From the NCBI GenBank assembly GCA_947044405.1, contig CAMRHE010000076.1:5004001-5068000 (forward strand): a DNA stretch of 64,000 bases, given 5' to 3'. The translations under genes and the position numbers were made by a program. Shown here piece after piece: positions 1-12,560 of this stretch. How positions within the stretch are numbered: position 1 is the stretch's first letter; every line of letters starts with the position of its first letter. The notes under the pieces were generated by a model. It did no database searches. It saw only the letters and a list, made by a program, of their open reading frames with translations, and was not told the DNA's origin. This stretch comes from Leptodactylus fallax (lineage: Eukaryota > Chordata > Amphibia > Anura > Leptodactylidae).

Positions 1-1615
1 ACCATTGTCTTCGTGCCATCACCTGGTTGTTTACTTTAGACCAAATTTTTGCACCAAAATTCTGTCTCATTGTGGCACATTTGAAGCCCTGTCTCTTTTC
101 CTCTAAGCCACACTTCCTTGTCTAGCAAGATGCAAGAAGTCTCTAAAATATACTCCATTTTAGTTGGTGCAAATTGAGCCAGAATTGTGTAGCATTCAGT
201 TTACGTGTATGTCAAGTTTTCACATCGACATGAAAATATGTCAATACTTACCCTGAAAAAATGATGTCAAAATAGTCACTTTTATCAATGCGCCCCCTTG
301 TGTTTGGAAATATAAAGAACAAATGCTGCACACATGAGGATTTTTATTCACATACTTAATTGCAAAAAACTAGGACGAAAACTATTTCTCCTCTGCTATG
401 CCTTTTTTTTTTTATTGTGAAATGTTATCATTTAGATTATAGTTTTGCATCGGCCATTTCTCCCACGCTTGGTGAAATCCGACCGCCTGCGCCAACCCTT
501 TACCATGAAACTGATAGATTGATAAAGTAAATAAAAACATCGTCGGCATATTTGAGTTTTTAATTAAAAAAACATATCTGATTCTTCCCCCCAAAAAAAG
601 CTTAGTGCGTATTACATTCAGCCGAAGAGGCCACAATGCAGGCTTTGTTAACACGGAGAGCAGATGGAGCAACTCCGCAGCACAAGGAGAGAGTTAGTTC
701 CTGGCAGCAGGGAGAATAGCATTAAGGCAAATTACTGTGAAGATCATCAGTAGGTAAAGTTTGATCCAATAGAGATCTCAGTAGGTGATAGAAAGGAATG
801 TGCTGGTGCACAAATGTCTTGTGGAAGCGAACTTGGAAGTAGTCGGGCAATTTATTCAGGGTCAAGACCAAAAGGAGGCGAGTCAGTGCCAAAATGTAAT
901 GAAACGAGTTTCAGATTTCAGTCTCATTCCACTAGATCAGAAAGCGGCATTTCGGGCAGAGCTGGCAGAGAGATGCGCTTGTGAGAATACAGTAGTGTAA
1001 GGACCCGGATGAAGGAGCAAATATTTACACCTAAGAATGTGGCCGCAGGTTATAAAGCAAAAATAAAGGACATTCCTACATTTGTTTGCTGGCTTTGATT
1101 GTTGTTGTTTTTGTTGTCTTTATGATTACACAATTTTTGATAGATTTTTTTTTTTGTTAAGCGCTGAACAGATGTTCAAATGGAAAATTCCGGACTACAA
1201 ATTCCAGCATTCATGCTGTGCTTGCTGAGTGGGATGGAGCTGGAGTGAGGAGTGAGTCCTTACATTGCATTTTAATGTCAAGAAATAAGGAAAGAAAATG
1301 GACTTTTTTAAAAAAATGGTTACATGGTAAATAGAATGGATTTTTTTTAAAGGGAAAGACATAGAACAGATTTCCTTCATATAAGACACAATAGCCAATA
1401 AAAACTAAACTAATAAGCGCTGTTGTATTGGCTCATTGACCCAAAATGCCAGTCAGGGCAAAAAATGTGCTACGCACTTGTGCCCATCAAATGGCTTCAA
1501 AGTGTTAGGGCCAGAAGTGAGCACTGAATTTCTGAAGTGATCTCCTCTCTCTTGATATCAGTTGTTTGCATGGGGCCTAAGGTACACATAACTCATGCCG
1601 CCATATATTCCAGTC
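1..1615. other. Unique AT-rich DNA, no gene seen
   Basis: No supportable gene, RNA or complete transposon is visible. The short open frames here (for example 785-1000 on the plus strand) show no recognisable domain and are of chance length. Poly-T tracts occur near 402 and 1147. Confidence 0.5.
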
Positions 1616-1860
1616 TAAGGCCCATTTCACATCTGCGTTTGGGTTTCCATTCGAGGAGTCCACTTGGGGACCCCCCGAATGGAAACCTATACTTGCAGAA
1701 CTTTCCTCTCTGCATGTTTCGTGCGGAAACCACATTATAGTTTATGGGGTCCGCGGGTTTCCCAGGTAAACCACTTTTTTATGCGAATAGGTTTCTGTTT
1801 GGAGGGTCCCCAAGCGGACTCCCCGAATGGAAACCTGAACGCAGATGTGAACCAGACATT
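1616..1860. mobile_element. MITE with about 40-bp terminal inverted repeats
   Basis: The left end (from about 1616, with TTTCACATCTGCGTT) is matched in inverted orientation by the right end (AACGCAGATGTGAA, ending near 1860). The similarity continues inward through the GGTTTCCATTCG and GGAGTCC blocks, giving imperfect arms of about 40 bp. There is no coding capacity. Related arms are seen at 14766-14984. I did not find a clean target duplication, so the superfamily is not assigned. Confidence 0.6.
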
Positions 1861-1998
1861 AATAATTTCCTGGGCTGGTGTGAGATGCACCAACATTATA
1901 TGTATGCCTCTTACAAAATCTTTTTAGTTTCCAGGTAATCCATGTGCCAGAAACTGAAGTCTACACAGCTAGGAGCGGACATAGATTTCAGACGTTAC

Positions 1999-2290
1999 TT
2001 AAAGGGGTTGTACTGTTATGGACACTTATACCCTATCCACAGGACAGAGGATAAGTGTCCAATCGCTGGGGGTCCGATCGGCAGGTCCCCCCAGCATTTG
2101 GTCCTCCAGTGATTGGACTGCAGAATATAATGAGTGGAGGGCCAAGGGAGGTGCAGCGCACAAGCATCATGACATCCACCAGAGGGGTCAGAATAATGAC
2201 AATATATCCAGAGCACATCAACACAATCCAAATCACAAATCTCCCAATATTATAATCCAATATTAATATTCACCAAAAGCCCTATTCACT
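1999..2290. mobile_element. TTAA-type MITE, left end
   Basis: TTAAAGGGGTTGTAC at 1999 matches the terminus of the other TTAA-flanked MITEs here (5684, 8307, 19083, 21441, 29350). The interior (ACCCTATCCACAGGACAGAGG, then GGGGGTCCGATCGG) resembles the 21441 copy. I could not see a partner right end, so the end coordinate is approximate and the copy may be truncated. Confidence 0.35.
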
Positions 2291-2296
2291 GCCCAC

Positions 2297-2737
2297 TAGA
2301 GATGGGCACATCAGTTCGCAAAAGCCGAATTTGACTCAAATTTTCCAAATTGTTCAGTTTTTAACAAAACCAAATAATTTAGGATTCGTCTCAGATGGGA
2401 GCTCTGTGTCTTCCTCCTCGCAGTGTCTGTCACTTTTCTATGATGTCATGCGCCTGGGGTCACCGCTGAGGGAGTGTCATGATGTCATTTCACCGCTGGG
2501 GCCTCAGGGGTGACTCAAGGGTGACATCATGGAAGAGCACCAGGCTCTGTGAGGAGGAAGACAAAGCGCCGGACACCACAAGGAGGCCCAAAAGAGGTAA
2601 CGGAAGGTGAGTATGAAGAGAACCCAAAGTAGAGTAACTTCCCTTCTGCTTCTATCTGAACAAGTTCGGACTGAACCAGGGGTTCACTTCATCCGAACAC
2701 AGGACGAAATAAATCTTCTGGGATTCGGCCATCACTA
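2297..2737. mobile_element. hAT-like non-autonomous element (decayed)
   Basis: The element starts TAGAGATGGGC and ends CCATCACTA. Flanking octamers CTGCCCAC and TTGCCCAG match at 6 of 8 positions, consistent with a decayed 8-bp target duplication. The start matches the family whose better copies lie at 19510-20075 and 29856-30806. No transposase frame is present. Confidence 0.5.
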
Positions 2738-3769
2738 TTGCCCAGCACATGGTCCAACATCCCATTGTGTGATTTGCATGAGTTTTGTCTGGGGGTCTGT
2801 TCCTACGTACTGGATATTGTGAACATAGTACCGTATCCCACCTACCCTACCTTATGTCCACACTGTTCTTTCTTTTTTTATTATAGTTTTAATGTGTTTT
2901 TTAACTTGTCTTGTACAACTTGGGCATTGAATAAAGTTTTTTGAATCACTTTTTTTGTAATTTATTATTGTACCATACATAGTATGTATCACAAGGAAGA
3001 ATTATTGGTTATATTTTGGGCTTCCTGGTGATTTATATTATTTTCTAATATAATGCAGCTGAGTATCTGTTTTTGGTTAAAATAATGGAGATTGACTACA
3101 GTCCGCTGAGCCAGATTTCAACCAGAATAGAATAGCAGGATATATACTGAAGACTTTAAGCAAATGGCGTCCTGTCAGCGCGCAAGATGTGAGCCACAGA
3201 ATGGACATGTCAGATCGTGAGTGTGACAAAAAAATCTCCATGTAATATTTCTTCTCTGATATCAATTCTCAGAAGTTGACAATTATTCTAAAACAATTGT
3301 CACATATATAGAAAGTAGGCAAATTAAAAAAAAAATTGCTGATCCCTCGCTGGACTTAGCATGACAAAAGTTGCCTTGTAGATGTGGAAGTAAATCTACA
3401 CAAAATATAGTTCACAAAGGGCCTTGTGCATGAACCATATATGAGCCCCGCACTAATCATAGAGCATGAGGTATATTTAGCAATCCAGCAGCAGCAAATA
3501 GAAGCAAATGTAATAGTAATCTATGAAATTCATGACCTCAGTATCCTACATGCACTATAGCATTGTTACAAGCTGTTTTAAGGTGGCAGTGACCCCTTTA
3601 CTTACTAGTAGACCCCTTTACCTACTCTGTAACTCGATGGGTTGCACATATGGTATTCCTACCCCAGGGGTGTGTTTGGCCATGACGCAACCGTACAATT
3701 GTATGTGGCACCAGAGATCACAGGAGCTCCGCAGCAATGGGTTGCATTATAGCCTCACATTGTTTAGTG

Positions 3770-4780
3770 TGTAGGGAACTGCCATTTCTACTAGTATATA
3801 ATGTATCTGGCTTCTTTGCCCCTGCAGTTTGGCTTCGAGACCCCAGGCATTCAGTGCAAGTTTTGTTTTGTAAATACAGTGAGTCAGACACATGTGAGGC
3901 AGAGCTGCTGGGGGGAGAGATGTGAGCAGAGCTGCTGAGACAGACATGTTATGTCTGGGGGAGTCTAAGAGCCACTTGTTCCTCTTTACTTCACAGTATA
4001 TAGTTAGGTATGTGTTACCCCCTATATACTCACAGGACCTAGCTAGTAACTGTAGTTAGGGATCCATATATATATATATAGTTCAGGACAGTGATAGGTT
4101 AGGCTTCCGAAGGCCAGCTAGCTAGTTAGAGGCCCGGTGGCACTAGTAGTTTAGCTGGCAGGTTAAGGACTCAGTGTTAGGGTAGTCAGGCCTGCATCTA
4201 CTGCCGTCACCGTCGCCCTGTTTGCTGCCTGTGAAGAATCTCACCATCATCATCATCTCCTGATCGGCTGTCTGTCATCTCCTGGAAGAATCCGAGGATC
4301 CACAGTCATCCACAGGGGCCCCCGCATCTCTTCTGTTGCCTGGAGGTATTGTGCACTGGACTCTTGCTATATATCTATATATATACCCGGGTATATAACC
4401 TAAGAAGGTTGAGGACTTGCTGGTTGTTGTAGTACTGCTGTGTTCTGAGTATATTTTATGTATGTATTATTACCCTGTTGATTCTTATAAAGCTACTGTT
4501 ATAACCTTATGTGGTATCTGTATGTATTCTTCAGACTGTGAGATTAGTACAGTGATCCTTGTTAAGGCTACTAACTGTATTTCATGGGTAAGTCCCAGGA
4601 AGAGATCCTCCCTGTAATACAGAGGCTCTATCCTGGGTGGAGGCACTGATATATTTCATATATGTTCCCACTCTTCCCTTCAGCGAAGGCTTCAGGTCCC
4701 ATTATACACACAGGTCAGCGCCAGAGTCTGTTGCGGGAGGGATAATACTCATACCCCCCCCCCCCCCAAATAGGGCTACA
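3770..4780. mobile_element. Solo LTR, about 1.0 kb
   Basis: The block starts TGTAG and ends CTACA, so the termini are perfect 5-bp inverted repeats of TG...CA type. It is flanked by AGTG on both sides (3766-3769 and 4781-4784), a 4-bp target duplication as expected for Ty3/gypsy or retroviral integration. The interior has CT-rich and TATA-rich tracts (4064-4080, 4366-4385) and no open frame worth calling. No primer site or internal region follows, so this is a solo LTR left by LTR-LTR recombination. It is a different family from the LTRs at 21615 and 27806. The family is not identified. Confidence 0.6.
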
Positions 4781-4879
4781 AGTGTCTGCATGTATTACAC
4801 TGCGCCCCCTGGAGTTTAAGTGAAGGTAGCCCTGAACAGGAGCAGGGATGGAATAATCCAACAGGTAATGGCTTAATGT

Positions 4880-5110
4880 GAGGGCCATAAAGGGGCGCAA
4901 TGTACCATGTAGGGGCCATAAAAGATGACATTATACTCTGTGGGGGCCAGTAAAGGGGGCAATGTACAATGTGGGGCCTTTCAAGAGGACAATATACCAT
5001 GTGGTGAGCATAAAAGGGGGCAATGTAATGTGTGGGGGCCAGTAAAGGTGTTGTTATATTGTCTGGGGGCCAGTAAGTAGGGAAATATATTGTGGGGGCC
5101 AATAATGTGG
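4880..5110. repeat. Degenerate minisatellite, period about 30-32 bp
   Basis: About eight diverged units each carry a GGGGCCA(G)TAAA core followed by GGCAATGTA, starting near 4881, 4912, 4941, 4972, 5005, 5034, 5065 and 5093. The unit length drifts between 28 and 33 bp. No function is inferred. Confidence 0.6.
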
Positions 5111-5683
5111 ATTTTTTTACCTAAAAATAGGTGGGTAATTCTGATAAAGAGGGGGCGTGGCCTAAAATTTTTTTATTTTTTTTTTTTTGAGCCCCCAGAC
5201 ATAATTTTGATTGGGGTCCCTGAAATGAGAAACCTACACCTGCCTGTCCCTCATCTCAGACAGCAAGGGTTATTGATGTTCATGGCAATTATTAGAGGAC
5301 ATGCACAATCAAGATTTACACGTGGAAAAATTCACATCAAAATTGACATGTACATGTACAGAAATCCATGCAGAAAATCCACACCAACTGGTGCAGACTT
5401 TGATGAAAATTTTCATACATGTACATGCAGATTTCTGGGCAGATTTTGACATGTGACTTTCAGAGCCATTTTTTTAAATCCATGCCTGAAAAAAAGAAAT
5501 AAATTAACATGCTGTGGATTTTAAGATCTTTTGCGTAGGTCAATTTCTATACAGAAAAATATCCACATCATGTGTTTGAGAAATAGAATTTTTAATTGAC
5601 TTTAATGCTATTGCACTGTGGATTTTCCACATTGAAGTCAGCACAGAAAATCAACATGTAAACCTGATCATGTGCAATTACCC

Positions 5684-6869
5684 TTAAAGGAGTTTTCCGG
5701 GGAAAAAAAAAAATTTTTTTTCAAAAAAGGTCTGTTAGTGCTATTAATAGGTTAATAAGTGCACCCAAATACCTTTAGCAGTGTTTTGAGTGATTTCTGG
5801 GTTTCTTGTGAGCTCCTGGCATCTTCTGCATTTGTTTACGTGGCCATCTTCCTGTTCTGTGTTTTCATACAACTACGATGATGCCTTGGGCTTCACTCAG
5901 AGCTGACTCACACCACTTACCTCTCTCACTCCCCCCTCTCCCTTTCTCACTCACGCCCCCTCCCTCTTTCCCTAGCTAAGCCTCCCACTACTAGTCCTTC
6001 CTAACTAACTCAACTCCCCCACCCCATTATACTTACCTATCTTCTGGCACGGAACCTCAGTTCTTCTGAGCCCACGCATGTGCAATAGAGTCGGAATGCT
6101 GGCATGCACAGTAGCAGTGATGTCCCATGGGGGAGCAGTATTTCAACCAGGGACAGAAATAAACTTGACAAGCTGATTAGAAAGGCCAGCTCTGTTCTGG
6201 GGAGCCCACTGGACCCAGTGCAGGTGGTGGGTGACAGAAGGATACTGTCCGTGGTGAGCTCCATGCAGAAGAAGAAGTCCCATCCCATGCATGAGACTGT
6301 GATCGCGCTGAGCAGTACTGTCAGTGACCGACTGCTCCACCCTAGGTGTGAGAAGGAGCGCTATCGGAAGTCTTTCCTCCCCACCGCGGTTAGGCTGTAC
6401 AACCAACACCGACCTAAGCGGAGATCATTACATACAGAGAACTGAAATATCTCTCTGCCTGTTATATCCCTCCCCCCCCTCCTCTGCTACGTCCTATCTG
6501 TCTGTCTGCTATTAATGTAATGCCTCTCACCTTGGAACATTCCTGTACATGTTGTATTTGTATCTGCTTATCTTTGCTGCTGTAACACACTGAATTTCCC
6601 CATTGTGGGACTATCAAAGGACTATTATTATTATTATATTATTATTATTATTATTATTATGCCCAGAAGCTCTGGAACGGAAGACAGGTAAGTATGATGG
6701 GGGGGGGGGGGGGTTTGAGTCAGTTAGGAAAATTGAAAAATGTGCCTGGGATGGTCACCCCAGCAATCTAGGTAAATATAGATTTTTGGAACAATGAGTA
6801 ATTTAAAAAGTGGGGGGGGGGGGGTAGCTTAATTTATAATTATCAATTTATCCCAGACTACCCCTTTAA
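5684..6869. mobile_element. TTAA-flanked MITE interrupted by a LINE fragment
   Basis: The left end is TTAAAGGAGTTTTCCGGGG (5684). The right end is GACTACCCCTTTAA (ending 6869), its approximate inverse. TTAA target duplications are typical of piggyBac-type insertion. About 540 bp of the interior is an inserted LINE 3' fragment (6125-6665), which explains the length. A TC-rich tract lies at 5925-5965, a poly-G run near 6703, and a second near 6813. Confidence 0.6.
6125..6665 (+). pseudogene. LINE ORF2 C-terminal fragment and 3' tail (L2/Rex1-like)
   Basis: The plus frame 6104-6445 encodes a basic region with NKLDKLIRKASSVLG, then HPMHETV and RLLHPRCEKERYRKSF, ending in TAVRLYN. This order is typical of the extreme C-terminus of L2/Rex1-type non-LTR retrotransposon ORF2 proteins, after the reverse transcriptase domain; the RT itself is missing. 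The 3' UTR ends with a TTTCCCCATTGTGGGA block and an (ATT)n tail at 6626-6659. It is a 5'-truncated, dead insertion inside a TTAA MITE. The family call is from recognition only. Confidence 0.65.
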
Positions 6870-8306
6870 GAATTCGGATTCTGTGTCTACAGGGCAGTTG
6901 AGAAAATAAAGGTGTGATTGACTGTTACCATCCCTCCCAACCATCGTGTTTCTCACAGGAAATAGACGTTAAAAATAGCTCAGCTTCTGCAGCTTACCCA
7001 AAATGGGAGGATTTGTGGGTATTCCTGATCAGATCAGGGGTGGGACCTCAAAATGCCCCACCTATGAGGAAACTAATGTTGAAAGATATGGCTGCTTTGG
7101 TCATCAAATCCAAAATTATCTTTGTTTCACAATCTATTGGGCCTTTCTTTTATAGTAACCAAACATTCCAAAGTATTAATTTTCCAAATTGCCCTCGACA
7201 AATGAATTGTGGAATCTGATTGGTTGCTAGACGTAATAAGGGAACATTTTTTTCCCATGGACTTTTGTGAACCACAAGACCTAATAAAAAATCCAAGTCA
7301 ATTTTCCATTTTCCATACATCAAATATTTGCGGCTCCATTGTCCTCATTTAAAGCTATGTTAATTTGTTGTCTTGTACGCGAGCCAGCCTCCAGTACAAA
7401 CAATGCCGCGTAATTCTTCTTCTCCTTCCCAACAAGTACATTGTGTTTTACATCCATTCACGTTGTAAATTAAAGCATGAAGTGTGTAATACATATTCAG
7501 GTTCTAAATACAATTATTGAATTTCCTGCAAGTCTCAACTTTCATCATCGGAGTCTTACAATGTTATGTTTCTGCAATAAAAACATGCTAATTTGTTTTA
7601 CAATTGGGTTCCAAGTCCCCCTCGCTTAGTTGCGGTTGTTTTTGCTCTGTGGTATGTAATTATCCTGCAGCTAGAAAGCCTGGGAATGGGGATTTTCTCT
7701 GTTCTGTAGACGTTATGTCCTGGAGTCAACTGTGAAACATTGATCTGGTTATATGGACATCTTAGTACAGGGCTTTGTACTTTAGATTTTGTTGGGTGGA
7801 AAAAATGTAATTATTTTTGGCAATGACAAGATTTTCCAGCTAGGAAAAACACCTTTTTAAATATAACCCCCCTAGCTAACCATTGTGAAACTCACCAGGA
7901 GAGCTATTGGTACCTACACAGTGCCCCCGCAGGGGAAATGTGTTATTACATGGCACAATTTTTAAATCAGTGACCACTAGAAGCTTTGGACAATTCCTTT
8001 TCATTAGGATATTTAATGGAAATAATCTAATCACAGGGTATCTCTCTGCTAGCACCATTTAGAATGGAGGACTAAACTTCCCCATCCTCCTGATCGGTAG
8101 GGGGTGTGAGCAGTTGGACCTCCACCGATCTGCAAGTTACTCCCTATCCTATGGGTTAGACACAACTTACTCAGATGGGAAAACCCCTTTAATTTCCAAG
8201 CAGCACTACCAGAGGGGAAATGAAGTATTGCACAAGTACAATACCATCAGAATCAATAGGCTATCCATATAATGCACGGACAGGCTCTTAAGAAGCTAAG
8301 AGATAC
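6870..8306. other. Unique DNA, possible conserved non-coding stretch
   Basis: No gene is visible. 6914-7219 is open, but its start resembles a dispersed amphibian repeat rather than a protein family. 7330-7580 is low in repeats and has several ATTGT/ACAAT motifs (SOX-like), so it could be regulatory; that is inference only. A partial MITE end (CCCCTTTAA) lies near 8192. Confidence 0.35.
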
Positions 8307-8487
8307 TTAAAGGAGTTGTACAGTATTAGTATATTGATGACCTATCCTTTGTTAAAGTCGGTTCTAAACAAATTGGTTTGCCCGTCCCTACCTGTGACTG
8401 ATCAATGTGATGTCATTGGCACAGGGATGAAGCCACAGCGCTTTTCAGGAGTGGTCATCTATTATAAGTCTCCGAAAACCCCTTTAA
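8307..8487. mobile_element. Short TTAA-flanked MITE (181 bp)
   Basis: The left terminus is TTAAAGGAGTTGTACAGT (8307). The right terminus reads AAAACCCCTTTAA (ending 8487), the inverse of the same end. The flanking TTAA is duplicated. The interior has GATGACCTATCC, shared with copies near 10672 and 39690. It is non-coding. Confidence 0.6.
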
Positions 8488-9774
8488 ATTTAATTTATTA
8501 ACCCAAACCAAACACCATGTCCTTGAATTGGGCTGAGCTGTAATACCACACACAGCCTATAGACAGGAATGCTACTGTTTTTGAAAGAAAGCAGCCATGT
8601 TTGCTAATCTCATAAACCCCTTTAATGCCAGGGGATCCAAATCAATTTCTGTCCAGCCCTATTCAATGTCATCTGCCTTAGGGCATCTTTGAGGCACATC
8701 CATGGTCTTTATCCAGTATAAGCCACCTGTTTGACAGCAGATTATCATCTAAGCAAAATTTGATTGAAGTCACCAAAGTTCTTCTGACAGGTTGGAATGT
8801 GTGTAATGAGGATTAGGTAGAACAGGTAAGTAAGATCACCTTACAATGGGGTTACAAAGCGCAGTGGCATGTTAGAAAACAGTAGTAATGGCAGCTGGTG
8901 GGTGTTGTGTCTTTTGATGTCTCAATTACAAAGAGCTATAAGAAGTTTCACTAGAAGCTCGGCTGTTATGGGAGTATTTTTGGTGTAATGTAGTATTCCC
9001 CAACCAGTGGTTTGGGAATCATATGTGGACCCTCTGAATGCGGTTCTCCAGCAAAAACTATTGGGGTTGAGGACTGCTGTCTAATGAATCTAAAAATGTG
9101 TACTAACTGACTACCTAAAATCTGTCTGAAGTCCTCACCAATGGACAGCTCGATGAACGATAAGATCTGTGGGTGTTCTACAAACTAGTAGGAGATAGTG
9201 TGGCCACCATGTCTCTTTCACTCCTTCTTTTCTCCCCTACACCCTATGCACATTCATTTTAATCTCGACAATGGCCAAAAGTCCACTATGGACTGTCGTG
9301 AATTTTAGAGGCAGTTGACAATCTTTCTAACATTTGTGGCATATCAATAGAACATTAGTGGGAAGAGATCCCTATAAATATGCCACAGTATTTAGAGCAC
9401 TTTTCAGCTTCCCATGGACTTGTCTTCAAAACCCCTAGCTATTGTCCATGAGCCAATCTGCTGTTTCCCAAGAAAGTCCAAGTATAACTTATAGGAACTG
9501 AGGGGCAAAGAGTTAGGAAGCACTGCAATAATATTTTAGTAAAAGCTGGGAATCCTAGTGGTCAGACCCCAACTGATGACGCTTTATGGTATATCCCACA
9601 TTTGAAGCTAAAAATTCCTGCACTCAGGGCAAAGATTTAGTTTGCTGCCCTAGCCCTGGATAGTTGGTGCATGTCCTGGCATTCAGGGTAATAAATGTTA
9701 GTGATGTTTCAGCTGCCTAAAAGGTGTCTCACCTAGCCAACTAGTACTCTGCTCTGTACTTATGAGGGGAAAAA
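8488..9774. other. Unique DNA, no gene seen
   Basis: No domain-bearing frame, RNA gene or complete transposon was recognised. A fragmentary MITE terminus (CCCCTTTAA) occurs near 8623. Confidence 0.4.
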
Positions 9775-10420
9775 TAGAGATTGATGAACTTAGCAATATT
9801 AGTTTTGCTAATATTCGCGAGGTTCATCCATTAGTTTGGTTAAGTTCCAGCTGAACTTTAAGTGCTATTATAATCTGGGGTCTTTTTATACCCCAGAGCA
9901 TAACAAGTGGAGGCCCAGGGAAGGTGGGGAAAAACACTGATACTTACCTTCCTTCACCTGTTCTGAGATCCCTCACAGCGTCCAGCACTTTCTCGGGGCC
10001 CTCTTCAGTTGGCCTTCTGGTTAACATCATAGGGACTGGAGGACGACTGAGGCTTGTGATTGGGCCTTAGCAGTCACATGAGGTGGGCTGATGTCATGGC
10101 ATTTTAATGCAAGTATAATGTGTCAGTCCACGGCACGTGACCACTGAGGCCCAATCACCCAGTCATCACCCAGGAAGCAGGAAGATGCCAGAAGATGACC
10201 AAGGAGGACCACAAAGGAGCCCAAGAAAGGTGTAGGAAGGTGATTATCAGTGTTTATTATTTTTACACACCTACCCTGGACCTCTGCTTACTAGACCTCA
10301 GAGTATAATAGTGATTCATGGTTGGGGAACCCCAAAATTTTCAAAACCCAGCTCAATATAAATCAGTTTGTTCATCTGTAGGCAAGAACCAGAAGTCTAC
10401 AGATGGGTGTCTGGTTTGGC
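9775..10420. mobile_element. hAT-like repeat copy, diverged
   Basis: It begins near a TAGAGATTGATGAAC start and contains the block TATACCCCAGAGCATAACA followed by GGCCCAGGGAAGGTG. That block recurs in the TAGAGATGGGC-type copies at 32639 and 34283. The boundaries are approximate and no target duplication was found. Confidence 0.4.
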
Positions 10421-12177
10421 TAATATCCCTTTTTATACTTTGCTCTTTTAGGTTATGTCTACATGCAACAGATCTGCTGCAGTAAATTCTGCAATGGGAA
10501 ATTTGGTCTATTCATCTGAATTGGGTGATTTCTGCAGGACGTGCCAGGATTTCTGGAAACACTTGAATGAAATGGATTTTCACTCACTGAAATGTTTGCT
10601 GTAGATCTGTCTTGTGTGAACATACCTGTAAAGGTTGGGAATTCAATGGATTTTCCAGGACTTATCAGTTGATGACCTATCCTAAGGTAATTGAAGATCA
10701 GAAAGGGTTTCTGAGCTCCACAGGCCACAGGCCATGGGACATCATGCCCTTCACCTCATCGCATGGCCTGTTCGCAGCTCAGTCCTTCAGGTGAATGGGC
10801 TGAGCTGCGATACCAAACACAGTTATTATATAAATGTATGACTTTGTTTTTGGTAAGTAGTGAAGAGGCCGCAGCGCTCATCAGACCCCTGCCCATCTTC
10901 AACTCATGACTTATCCTAAGGATAGGTCATTAATTATTAAGCCTTTAACTTATTTGGTAGTTACCTGTAGGTGACACTAAAGAGCTAGTTTTCTTCCTTC
11001 TAGATGATAGCTAATTTGCATAATTTTCCCAGACTCCCCACATCAGCAGGATCTCCCTAATGAGTACCAGTACCCCCTAATATCAAGTAGAAAAACATCC
11101 CAATCCTATTTTTGTGTCACCTTCACCTAATATTTGGCTCAAACAATAAAACGGGTCCGGGAAGAGGATGTTATGTGTCGGAGGCAGTAAATGTGATTTC
11201 TTTACATTTGGTTTTGTGAGAAAGACAAGATAGGGCATCGGGTCTTCATTTATTTTCACATTACATCGTTCGCACCTCCAGAGAGGATTCATCCTGAGTA
11301 GGGTTGACACTTCGTCTGGCAGGACATAACTCACAACAAATTCAGTTTTCTTGGAACAATGCATTGATATTTACCACATAGCAAAATGAGTATAGGGAAT
11401 TTCAGCAGCCCGTGATTGACAACATTATTCTTTGAAGAGGATTTCAGATAAATTCCTTAATGCCCCATCTACATAATGCCGTGAAGAAGGCTTTGGCACT
11501 AGTCTGACTTTTGGGAAACCACTTTTTAATAATGAGGGTAAACTGCTTTTACATGCAAAACACAACTCATCAGAACTACGCTGAAGTTTCTCCATCCTTG
11601 TGTACTTTTCCGGTTGTTTCAGCTGCAATTGTCAAGTTCCATATCCGTACGATATCAAAGCGGCTACGGAATAAAACATCTCCACGGCTCTATGATTGCC
11701 TTTCGAGCAATTAATAAAATATATGTGCATACTCAAAGACGTCTTGCTATGTAAAGTGAAGTGTTTAGAATCTACAGAAGAATCTCAAGCAATTTCTACC
11801 CCCCTCCTTCCCTCCCCCCGATCACTTGAGCAGTTTGATTGCCGCGCTCTCACACTGAGAACTTTTCTACAATCCGGCGACGGAACCGTAGAAAACTTGC
11901 TCCGGGAACAAAACTATTTCCATTGTACATGGAATCTGGCATAAACGATTATCTTCATCTCTTTATTGACTCTTTACTTGAGACCCCTGACTCGGCTTCA
12001 GTCACTGTATCTGCGCGCAAATGTCTATTAAACAAAACAAAAGCCATAGTAAGCCTTCATTATCATGTTAATTAAAACGGGGTCTGTTTTGTCTTTCTGC
12101 ACAGTCTACAGCCAATCTGCTTGACGTATAAAGTTAATTCTGGGGCTGGAAATGTCAAAAAAGGACAATTTAGGGTT
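10421..12177. other. Unique DNA, possible conserved non-coding element
   Basis: No gene is supported. 11500-12075 is repeat-free with even base composition, unlike the AT-rich flanks, and contains several short open frames without recognisable domains. It may be a conserved non-coding element or an unrecognised exon. A comparison with other frog genomes would decide. Confidence 0.3.
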
Positions 12178-12472
12178 AAGGTGGCCATACACCTTCTATA
12201 GCTCTTGGTAGAATGGACATTTGACCAACAGCTATTCTCTTGAGCTCCCCCATAGACATGCACACTCGGTTTAGCCAAACGTACATGTGCTCTGAATGAG
12301 AAGACAGGAGGAAGCAGCTGCCAGGCGGATCAGGTATATAGAATTCAACATGTCCAATCCTTTGTTTTTTGTTAGGGGAAAATCACGACACCCCAATACA
12401 CATAAAAAAGATGGCCAATCCTTTCAAAATCAGAGGGTTTAGAAAATTGTAATCTAAAGTGTATGGGCACCT
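12178..12472. mobile_element. hAT-type MITE with 8-bp target duplication
   Basis: The termini are AAGGTGGCCATACAC and GTGTATGGGCACCT, inverse of each other with few mismatches. The octamer TTAGGGTT flanks both sides (12170-12177 and 12473-12480), a perfect 8-bp duplication as made by hAT transposases. There is no coding capacity. A related right end (AAAGTGTATGACCAGC) occurs near 29335-29349. Confidence 0.7.
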
Positions 12473-12521
12473 TTAGGGTTGGGCAGCTATCCAACAAGTT
12501 AAAAAGGAATGTGGATGTAGC

Positions 12522-12560
12522 GGTTCACTAAGGCACTTGAGAAAGGTTCCTTAGTGAACC
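12522..12560. other. Perfect 12-bp hairpin
   Basis: GGTTCACTAAGG (12522-12533) and CCTTAGTGAACC (12549-12560) are exact inverse copies around a 15-nt loop, immediately followed by GAAACATG. The loop contains CTTGAGA. The layout resembles a degenerate hammerhead-like retroelement motif, but the core CTGATGA is not present. Confidence 0.5.

Noticed and set aside
785..1000. Possible small host gene of 71 codons
   Set aside because: No similarity I can recognise and no supporting signals.
6914..7219. 101-codon frame
   Set aside because: Its start resembles a common dispersed frog repeat and it has no domain.
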